From the NCBI RefSeq assembly GCF_947495325.1, contig NZ_CANLYK010000001.1, positions 930,001 to 994,000 of the forward strand: DNA of 64,000 nt, given 5' to 3'. Positions 58,375 to 64,000 of this stretch are shown piece by piece (within the stretch, counting starts at the first letter, position 1; every line of letters begins with the position of its first letter). The notes under the pieces are model-generated. The model ran no database searches. It had not been told where the DNA came from and was given only the letters and a program-made list of their open reading frames with translations. Made by a program: the position numbers and the translations under genes. The stretch comes from an uncultured Allomuricauda sp. Lineage in GTDB: Bacteria > Bacteroidota > Bacteroidia > Flavobacteriales > Flavobacteriaceae.

Positions 58375-59718
58375 ATGTCTTTAAACCAGCTAAGTGCCAT
58401 TTCCCCAATTGATGGCCGATACCGAAATAAAACAGAAGCCTTAGGAGGCTATTTTTCCGAAGAAGCGCTCATTAAATACCGGGTGCAAGTAGAGATTGAA
58501 TACTTTATTGCCCTCTGCGAAATTCCACTTCCCCAGCTAGCGGATTTTGATACCTCCAAATTTTCTGACTTGCAGAAAATCTACCTTGATTTTTCTTCAG
58601 AAGATGCAACTGCCATAAAAGAAATAGAGAAAACCACAAATCATGATGTAAAGGCCGTTGAGTATTTCATCAAGCAGAAGTTTGATGGTTTGGGACTTAA
58701 AAAAAACAAAGAATTTATCCATTTTGGTCTTACTTCACAGGATATTAACAACACGGCAATTCCGCTTTCCATCAAGGAGGCCATGAATGATGTTTATGTT
58801 CCTCTTTATTTTGAGGTATTTGAAAAATTAAAGGCATTGGCTTCTGAATGGGCTGCCATACCCATGCTGGCCCGGACCCACGGACAGCCGGCCTCCCCTA
58901 CTCGATTGGGAAAAGAGATAGAGGTTTATGTGGAGCGATTGAAAGAACAATTCAATTTATTAAATGATATTCCCAGTGCTGCCAAATTTGGTGGGGCAAC
59001 GGGAAATTACAATGCGCACAAAGTAGCTTATCCAACTATAGATTGGAAAGTTTTTGGACAACAGTTTGTTCAGGAAAAATTGGGATTGCACCATTCGTTC
59101 CCAACAACCCAAATTGAACATTACGACCATATGGCCGCCTTGTTCGATTGCCTAAAGCGCATCAATACAATCTATATTGATTTAAATAGGGATTTCTGGA
59201 CCTACATTTCCATGGATTATTTTAAACAAAAAATTAAAAAAGGGGAAGTTGGCTCTTCGGCCATGCCACATAAGGTAAATCCCATCGATTTTGAGAATTC
59301 TGAGGGAAATTTGGGTCTTGCCAACGCCTTGTTTGAACATTTGTCCGCAAAACTTCCAGTTTCACGCTTACAGCGTGACCTTACCGACAGTACGGTACTC
59401 AGAAACGTGGGCGTTCCTTTTGGGCATACGCAGGTAGCTTTTCTATCTACTCTTAAAGGTTTGAACAAGTTGGTGTTGAATGCAGAAAAGTTTGCAGAAG
59501 ACTTGGAAAACAACTGGGCCGTAGTGGCAGAGGCCATTCAGACCATATTGCGACGAGAAGGGTATCCAAATCCCTATGAAGCCCTTAAAGGGCTTACACG
59601 TACCAACGAAAAAATTACCCAAAAGTCTATTGCGGACTTTATTGATACTTTGGAGGTTTCAGGCACTATAAAAGATGAGCTCAAAAAAATAACCCCAGCA
59701 AATTATACTGGGGTTTAA
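58375..59718 (+). CDS. purB: Adenylosuccinate lyase
   Basis: 447 residues from ATG 58375 (MSLNQLSAISPIDGRYR). Fumarase-superfamily signature GSSAMPHKVNPIDFENSEGN, TTNHDVKAVEYFIK with the family His, FIHFGLTSQDINNTA, and ARTHGQPASPTRLGKE. Acts twice in AMP synthesis. Odd: the last codons (PANYTGV) and stop are part of a terminator hairpin, and a 32-base stretch there recurs almost unchanged at 62622-62653. Confidence 0.98.
   Translation: MSLNQLSAISPIDGRYRNKTEALGGYFSEEALIKYRVQVEIEYFIALCEIPLPQLADFDTSKFSDLQKIYLDFSSEDATAIKEIEKTTNHDVKAVEYFIKQKFDGLGLKKNKEFIHFGLTSQDINNTAIPLSIKEAMNDVYVPLYFEVFEKLKALASEWAAIPMLARTHGQPASPTRLGKEIEVYVERLKEQFNLLNDIPSAAKFGGATGNYNAHKVAYPTIDWKVFGQQFVQEKLGLHHSFPTTQIEHYDHMAALFDCLKRINTIYIDLNRDFWTYISMDYFKQKIKKGEVGSSAMPHKVNPIDFENSEGNLGLANALFEHLSAKLPVSRLQRDLTDSTVLRNVGVPFGHTQVAFLSTLKGLNKLVLNAEKFAEDLENNWAVVAEAIQTILRREGYPNPYEALKGLTRTNEKITQKSIADFIDTLEVSGTIKDELKKITPANYTGV
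59683..59715. terminator. Terminator hairpin overlapping the purB stop (repeat copy A)
   Basis: Stem aaccccag/ctggggtt (59691-59698 with 59708-59715) spans the last eight codons or so of purB. On the minus strand it is followed by a run of seven T, so it can also end transcription of the YHYH gene. Bases 59683-59714 match copy B at 62622-62653 at 30 of 32 positions. Confidence 0.75.
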
Positions 59719-59862
59719 GAAGTTTTTCAAAAAACAGGTGCTGAATTTGGACTTTCACAAGTATTCTAAAACCAAGCAATTAATTGTTTAATTGAGGTTT
59801 TGTTCAAACTATTGTAAATTTCTCTAACTATGTCTTTTTTAATTTTTAAGGACGTGTTGTTT

Positions 59863-60732
59863 TTACAAGATAGTGTTTGGAGAACCCATAAAATCGCCAC
59901 CGAAGAGTACAATTAAGTTTCCAAAATAATATTCATTTACAATGTGATAGTGATAAAATTCTTCGCCATTACTGTGCTGTGTAGCTCCAAGATGTCCGCC
60001 TGATTCATCTAAATCCAAAGGATAAGAGCCATCCATCTCTCTTCTACCATAAATTAAAAAACCATCTGCCATAATCCCTATTAATTTTTCATCGTCATGG
60101 GAGAGCGTAGTGTTTTCAGGAACATCCAAAGACTCTGAGTGATAGTGATAACCCGAGGGGCCAACATGGCCTCCGGCATAATCAAATGTTTCTGCAATCT
60201 TTTCTTCCAAAGGTCTGCCTGGCCCTTCAGAATCATTAAAAATAGGTACACCAGTTACGGCAATACCGATAGCGCCCAAACTTGTAGCTGTACTCCTTAT
60301 AGCCAATCCTGGTGCAGTGGGCACAGTGAGCGTATGACTACGATCGCGATGGCTACCCATACGACCTGGCGTTTGGGCAGTGGCAACTACAGGTTCAATG
60401 TATAGAGAATCAGTTTCTTGCCAATATGGTGTGGTATGGTTAGGAAAACCAGTTGAAGAAATTGTGATTTCATCACCATCAAATGAAATGGTTACCGAAT
60501 TAGAATTAAATTCATCAAATGCAGATAAAGGCGTGGCTTTACCTGGAGCTGTAGGCACAGCTACATATTCTCTTCTACCTCCTTCAGGTCGTCTTCGATC
60601 TCCTTCAGGTGGTCTCCGATCTTCTTCTAGTTGTTCGTTACCTATTTCTTGTTGTCCTTTGCTACTTAATCCACCGCAAGAACATAATAGTAATGAGCCC
60701 AATGTAAAGAATACTATTTTTTTATAAATCAT
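59863..60732 (-). CDS. YHYH-domain lipoprotein (289 aa)
   Basis: Lipoprotein signal (FTLGSLLLCSCGG). A short Arg/Pro/Glu-rich linker follows, RRPPEGDRRRPEGGRRE, coded by a 21-bp tandem repeat (60579-60620). The core holds GPSGYHYHSES and EEFYHYHIVNEYYFG, the YHYH signature, with phrases VPTAPGKATP and VPTAPGLAIRS repeated. Exported; YHYH proteins may bind metal, activity not established. Its DNA lies inside the repeat-bracketed accessory segment. Confidence 0.85.
   Translation of the reverse strand: MIYKKIVFFTLGSLLLCSCGGLSSKGQQEIGNEQLEEDRRPPEGDRRRPEGGRREYVAVPTAPGKATPLSAFDEFNSNSVTISFDGDEITISSTGFPNHTTPYWQETDSLYIEPVVATAQTPGRMGSHRDRSHTLTVPTAPGLAIRSTATSLGAIGIAVTGVPIFNDSEGPGRPLEEKIAETFDYAGGHVGPSGYHYHSESLDVPENTTLSHDDEKLIGIMADGFLIYGRREMDGSYPLDLDESGGHLGATQHSNGEEFYHYHIVNEYYFGNLIVLFGGDFMGSPNTIL
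60579..60620 (-). repeat. 21-bp tandem repeat within the YHYH gene
   Basis: Two adjacent 21-base units beginning ctccttcaggt differ at two bases. They code a seven-residue repeat of Arg, Pro, Glu and Gly after the lipid-anchored Cys, so copy number may change linker length. Confidence 0.65.
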
Positions 60733-61230
60733 ATTTTTTTGGTTTTATAGTTAGATGTTATTCTAATTGAAAACTTGCGGTTTTTTTATTTTTCATTATG
60801 TAAAAAAGTATTCTTTTCTAAAGGATAATGTTCCTCGATTATTGTTGTAGTCAGAGAAAGGAGGGTTTTTGAAAAGGTCAAACTAATAGTGCTGCGGAGG
60901 GGCTTAGTTTTACCTTGCTTCCAACGGTTAAAATATCGTTTGTTTTAATAAACTATACCGACCTCGGAAATTCTATTTAAAAAACACAGATTAATTTGAC
61001 AGATGACCCTTTGGGAGAAATAATGAATGTTCAATTAATAATTTGAAAAAGGAAAATCATACACCAAATAAAAAAGTGTGTTGAATTTGGGTTGCACTTA
61101 TCGGTAGATTGTATGAGTAGTGGCATATTACGTGGTACTTTCCTGTATAACCATATCAGGTGAGAGTAGGTATAAGCTTTGATTTTTTCCACTTTCTTTG
61201 CCATCACTTATACAAAATGTTACTACTAGT
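60733..61230. other. 498-bp gap with no recognised gene
   Basis: Lies before the YHYH gene and after the glycosidase-like gene (both minus strand). A/T-rich. I saw no credible ORF, tRNA, terminator or known repeat in it. It should contain the YHYH promoter, but no good TAnnTTTG was found close to that start. Confidence 0.5.
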
Positions 61231-62304
61231 TTATCTTTTTAATGGCCTAACCATATTAAAAATTTCAGATTTCGAATTTGTACATGCAAAAAACACATGT
61301 GTTGGTTTTCCATTCTCTATGAGTATTTGCGGACGTTCCAATTTTTTCATTTTCTCAGTGGTTCCATCTGACAAACTAAGGGTTTTTCCATAGGCTGCTG
61401 GATTTTCAGGAGTTTCCCATTCTATTCCATCTTTCGAAGATGCAATAAATCCTGCCCCTTTTTCACCAGTTATTGATTTGTTCATGCATTTAGCAAGCAT
61501 AAGATATTTTGTGCCATCATGCCAAATGTATGGATCTTCAACATCGGTATCAATGGGTTTTATTCTAATTTTATTGTCGATTCCCAAGCGTGTATATTCT
61601 CCTAAATAATGATTGGCTGTTAAAACCCCAAATCTCATTTTCCTATTTTTATTGCGCTCAGGGTAGGTCACTGGAGCACTTTTATAAATCAATAAAACAC
61701 TGCCGTCTTCATGAATAACCGGTGCTGGATTACTGATTATAGCTCCGTCCCACATACCTTTTCGAGGCTCTATAATAGGTTTATCCATTCGTTTCCATGG
61801 GCCTGTAGGTGTATCAGCAACAGCAACACCTATACGCTTATTGTTCCATGCTTTTTCGTAAAAACCTCGAGATGGTATCGTATCAATCGGTTGATTAAAG
61901 TTATATGTTGACCCTATATAAAAAAGAATATACTTCCCATCATGATACTGGACGTTAGGGTTATGGGTAATCATACCGTCCCAATAGTCTTTCCCCCGAG
62001 AAGGTAAAACAACTTGCTTAAATTTATAAGGTCCTTCAGGTGTATCTGAAACAGCTAATACAATCTCTGAATTGGTTATCCATGCACTCATTGAAAGTTT
62101 TTTTGGCCATCTGCTTGCATACATATAATACTTCCCGTTATCCGCTTTGATAACAGAACCTCCCCATATTATCCAATCATCCATTTTAAAAGCGCCTTCT
62201 ACAGGTGAATCTTCCCAATTTTGATGAAATATATTGTCATTACTGATTTTATTAGCACAACCAAATAACATAAATAACCCAAATAATAATATAAATTGCT
62301 TCAT
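61231..62304 (-). CDS. Beta-propeller glycoside-hydrolase-like lipoprotein (GH43/GH117-like)
   Basis: 357 residues. Lipoprotein signal (LLFGLFMLFGCANK). Repeated blade-like phrases with acidic residues: DDWIIWGGSVIKADNGKYYMYASRW, YWDGMITHNPNVQYHDGKYILFYIG, DGAIISNPAPVIHEDGSVLLIYKS and DVEDPYIWHDGTKYLMLA, as in five-bladed propeller glycosidases. A marine-polysaccharide or sugar-acid substrate is inference; no polysaccharide utilisation locus surrounds it. A/T content is higher than in purB or mscS: hand counts of several 60-base lines gave 22-37% G+C. Confidence 0.8.
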   Translation of the reverse strand: MKQFILLFGLFMLFGCANKISNDNIFHQNWEDSPVEGAFKMDDWIIWGGSVIKADNGKYYMYASRWPKKLSMSAWITNSEIVLAVSDTPEGPYKFKQVVLPSRGKDYWDGMITHNPNVQYHDGKYILFYIGSTYNFNQPIDTIPSRGFYEKAWNNKRIGVAVADTPTGPWKRMDKPIIEPRKGMWDGAIISNPAPVIHEDGSVLLIYKSAPVTYPERNKNRKMRFGVLTANHYLGEYTRLGIDNKIRIKPIDTDVEDPYIWHDGTKYLMLAKCMNKSITGEKGAGFIASSKDGIEWETPENPAAYGKTLSLSDGTTEKMKKLERPQILIENGKPTHVFFACTNSKSEIFNMVRPLKR

Positions 62305-62675
62305 AGTTGCCTTCTTTTAAAATTCTGGCTAACGTAAAAATAATCACTGGTTTTCAATAATTTATTCGGATTAATCACCATTCACTTAATTTCCGTAATC
62401 CATTTTAGGTTAACAAAAGGTTTTAATACGAACTTGAGAAATAAATATCTTTCATTTCAATCTGTCTGTTTCGGAAGTACATATGCGGGGAGTTACTGGT
62501 AGCGTTAAGCTAAGGGCTGTTTTAATTGTCTTTAGCAACTTATACGTGAAGTTCGGGAATTTTAATGTGAAAATCCAGATGTGCTTTTTTCCATATAATG
62601 CCTTTTTAAGTCAAAAGGTTGAAAAAAATAACCCCAGCATAGTATACTGGGGTCCAATTCAAAAAAATGTTTTCT
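62305..62675. other. 371-bp gap holding repeat copy B
   Basis: Between the start of the glycosidase-like gene and the end of mscS. Holds terminator B at 62622-62653 and is otherwise A/T-rich with no supported gene. The promoter for the glycosidase-like gene should be here; no clear consensus was found. Confidence 0.5.
62622..62653 (-). terminator. Terminator of mscS (repeat copy B)
   Basis: Stem accccag/ctggggt (62631-62637 with 62647-62653). On the minus strand a run of seven T follows, 23 bases after the mscS stop. Same 32-base stretch as at the end of purB, with two differences. Confidence 0.85.
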
Positions 62676-63494
62676 TTATTTCGATACTTTTTGCACCTCA
62701 ACCTCGTGTGGGTATGGAATTTCAATGCCTGCCTTGTCAAGTGCAAGTTTACAGCCCTCATAGGTAGCAAAATATACATCCCAATAGTCTTCCGGTTTAG
62801 AGAAAGGTCTAACGGCAAAATTCACTGAGCTGTCGGCCAGTTCCAATACATTTACCGATGGTGCAGGGTCTTGCAAAACTTTTGGGTTAGATGTCAAAAC
62901 TTCCATCAACACCTCTTTAACTTGTTTTATATCCTCTTCATAGGCTACTCCAATAACGGTATCTACCCTAATTTTTCCTTCAGCCGTATAATTGGTAATA
63001 TTTCCATTGGCCATAGCGCCATTGGGCACTATTAAGAGTTTATTCTCTGGAGATACCAATTTGGTCGTAAAAATCTCTATCTCCTTAACTACCCCCAGAA
63101 CACCTTGTGCTTCAACCAAATCACCAATTTTATAGGGTTTAAAAATCATAAGTAAAACCCCTCCGGCAAAGTTGGAAAGTGACCCCTGCAATGCCAAGCC
63201 TATTGCCAGACCGGCAGCAGCTATTACAGCTGCAAAAGTTGTGACATCAACCCCTAATCTTGAAATAACAACAATGATCAGGAATACTTTTAATATCCAA
63301 GAAATTAGATTCAATAAAAATCGTTGCAAGGATTCATCATACTTGCTTTTTGACATTACTTTTCTTGCTGCTCCAATAATCTTTTTGATTATCCAGGAAC
63401 CTACAATATAAATGAGAATTGCGGTAACCAATTTGGGGCCAAACTCTTTGGCCAATTCCAAACCGTAGTTCATCCATTCTTGTGCTTTTTCCAT
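62676..63494 (-). CDS. Small-conductance mechanosensitive channel (MscS type)
   Basis: 272 residues with three N-terminal membrane helices (LVTAILIYIVGSWIIKKII; FLLNLISWILKVFLIIVVI), the Gly/Ala-rich pore helix AAVIAAAGLAIGLALQGSLSNFAGGVLLMI, then the cytoplasmic beta domain (GDLVEAQGVLGVVKEIEIFTTKLVSPENKLLIVPNGAMANGNI split) and a C-terminal alpha/beta part. Opens under hypo-osmotic tension to release solutes. Terminated by repeat copy B. Confidence 0.97.
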   Translation of the reverse strand: MEKAQEWMNYGLELAKEFGPKLVTAILIYIVGSWIIKKIIGAARKVMSKSKYDESLQRFLLNLISWILKVFLIIVVISRLGVDVTTFAAVIAAAGLAIGLALQGSLSNFAGGVLLMIFKPYKIGDLVEAQGVLGVVKEIEIFTTKLVSPENKLLIVPNGAMANGNITNYTAEGKIRVDTVIGVAYEEDIKQVKEVLMEVLTSNPKVLQDPAPSVNVLELADSSVNFAVRPFSKPEDYWDVYFATYEGCKLALDKAGIEIPYPHEVEVQKVSK

Positions 63495-63588
63495 AGTTTT
63501 TGTAATTTGTTAGTGTTCTTACATTGAGACACTAATATAAAAAGAAGGTCACAGAAAATCCTTTGATTTTAAAATTTTGAAAAATAAA

Positions 63589-63618
63589 AATCCCGAATAA
63601 CCTGAGTTATCCGGGATT
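63589..63618 (-). terminator. Terminator of the DUF4252 gene
   Basis: Stem aatcccgaataac/gttatccgggatt with one mismatch and a four-base loop; on the minus strand it is followed by tttttatttt. It lies 22 bases past the stop. Confidence 0.85.
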
Positions 63619-63639
63619 CACATATTTGGATAGTTTGGT

Positions 63640-63999
63640 TTATCCTTTTAAAAATTCTCCTATCTCTCCCAAGCCTTCTCCATTAAAATCAGATTTTTGA
63701 ATGGCTTGCATCAATTGGGCAATATGGGCAGGATTCATGTTTTTTCCAAGAACACGTACCAAGGCAAAGCCTTTTTCCTTACTGTCTCCATAAATAATGA
63801 CCTCGTCTATGGCATCTTCATCTCCTAAATATTTAATGACACCTTTACCATATGTTGAATTGATTTTCATCAACTCCACAAACTCATCATTCTTAAGAAT
63901 TTCCTTCACTTTTGCTTTTTCCATTTTGTACTCGGCCACATTATCAGCGGTTTTTTTAAAAGCCAAAAGGTTAAACTTGCGCAAGGATTCCACAGCTTC
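63640..63999 (-). CDS. DUF4252-family protein, N-terminus outside the window
   Basis: The last 120 residues are visible, running off the right edge. NSTYGKGVIKYLGDEDAIDEVIIYGDSKEKGFALVRVLGKNMNPAHIAQLMQAIQKSDFNGEGLGEIGEF fits DUF4252, exported Bacteroidota proteins usually near 180 residues. Family members often follow an ECF sigma factor gene; the neighbour is not visible. The missing part would hold the signal peptide. Confidence 0.8.
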   Translation of the reverse strand, partial: EAVESLRKFNLLAFKKTADNVAEYKMEKAKVKEILKNDEFVELMKINSTYGKGVIKYLGDEDAIDEVIIYGDSKEKGFALVRVLGKNMNPAHIAQLMQAIQKSDFNGEGLGEIGEFLKG

Positions 64000-64000
64000 C

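Noticed and set aside
59715-62621. Insertion sequence or integrative element in the repeat-bracketed segment
   Set aside because: No transposase, integrase or inverted terminal repeats were seen, so only the repeats are reported and no mobile element is called.
62483-62767. 94-codon frame near the mscS end
   Set aside because: Antisense to the mscS C-terminus and includes terminator B; not a plausible protein.

Overview
The window looks like chromosomal DNA of a marine Flavobacteriaceae bacterium (phylum Bacteroidota), plausibly close to Muricauda/Allomuricauda. Four things point there: Bacteroidota-type promoters (TTG or TTTG, about 19-21 bases, then TAnnTTTG); TonB-dependent receptors with a carboxypeptidase-like N-terminal domain; family-restricted proteins (DUF4249, DUF4252, DUF4294, DUF6095 and DUF6495 types); and Bacteroidota gene forms such as a fused SerB-SerA and the long GAPDH. 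Genus-level placement is inference. No tRNA, rRNA, CRISPR array, insertion sequence, integrase or prophage was recognised. Most of the window is dense housekeeping sequence.

Layout. 1-4.3 kb: end of a metallophosphatase gene, a SH3-like/metallo-beta-lactamase protein, a small conserved protein and an exported OmpA-like protein. 4.3-14 kb: ligA-prmC-GNAT on the minus strand, diverging from ribD-HAD-EamA-YigZ, then a thioesterase and dnaA with a phosphatase and an RsmI-like methylase. 14-20 kb: cell-wall and lysine genes (lysozyme-like protein, mltG, GNAT, dapF), a Deg-type protease and long-form GAPDH. 20-31.7 kb: envelope protein, TonB-type receptor, GNAT, trmD, small membrane protein, rplS, a gene-free 628-bp stretch that looks like a non-coding RNA gene, monomeric isocitrate dehydrogenase, and a DUF4249 lipoprotein with its receptor. 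31.7-46.4 kb: GntP permease, DUF genes, M42 peptidase, NUDIX, hisS with an unusual insert, rplI-rpsR-rpsF, a LytTR regulator, priA-DUF2147-YihY-nadC, rlmH and a kinase-like membrane sensor. 46.4-59.7 kb: SerB-SerA fusion, hydrolase, methyltransferase, rdgB, DEAD-box helicase with a structured leader, alpha-amylase, VOC, SRPBCC, TrmH, sirtuin, haem-binding protein, purB. 59.7-62.6 kb: a short A/T-rich accessory segment (YHYH lipoprotein, beta-propeller glycosidase-like lipoprotein) bracketed by near-identical 32-bp repeats that carry terminator hairpins. 62.6-64 kb: MscS channel and a truncated DUF4252 gene.

How genes work together. Translation and RNA maturation are over-represented (prmC, trmD, rplS, hisS, rplI/rpsR/rpsF, rlmH, TrmH, RsmI-like, DEAD helicase), mixed with replication and repair (dnaA, ligA, priA, rdgB) and cell-wall supply (dapF, mltG). 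The most unusual items are a probable non-coding RNA of about 390 nt between rplS and icd, a 28% G+C insert of about 90-100 residues in HisRS, a membrane sensor that keeps a histidine-kinase dimerisation motif but not the phospho-acceptor histidine or the ATPase domain, a palindromic repeat read through in frame inside prmC, a cysteine-free sirtuin, and the repeat-bracketed segment after purB. I did not find an obvious multi-gene system of a new kind.
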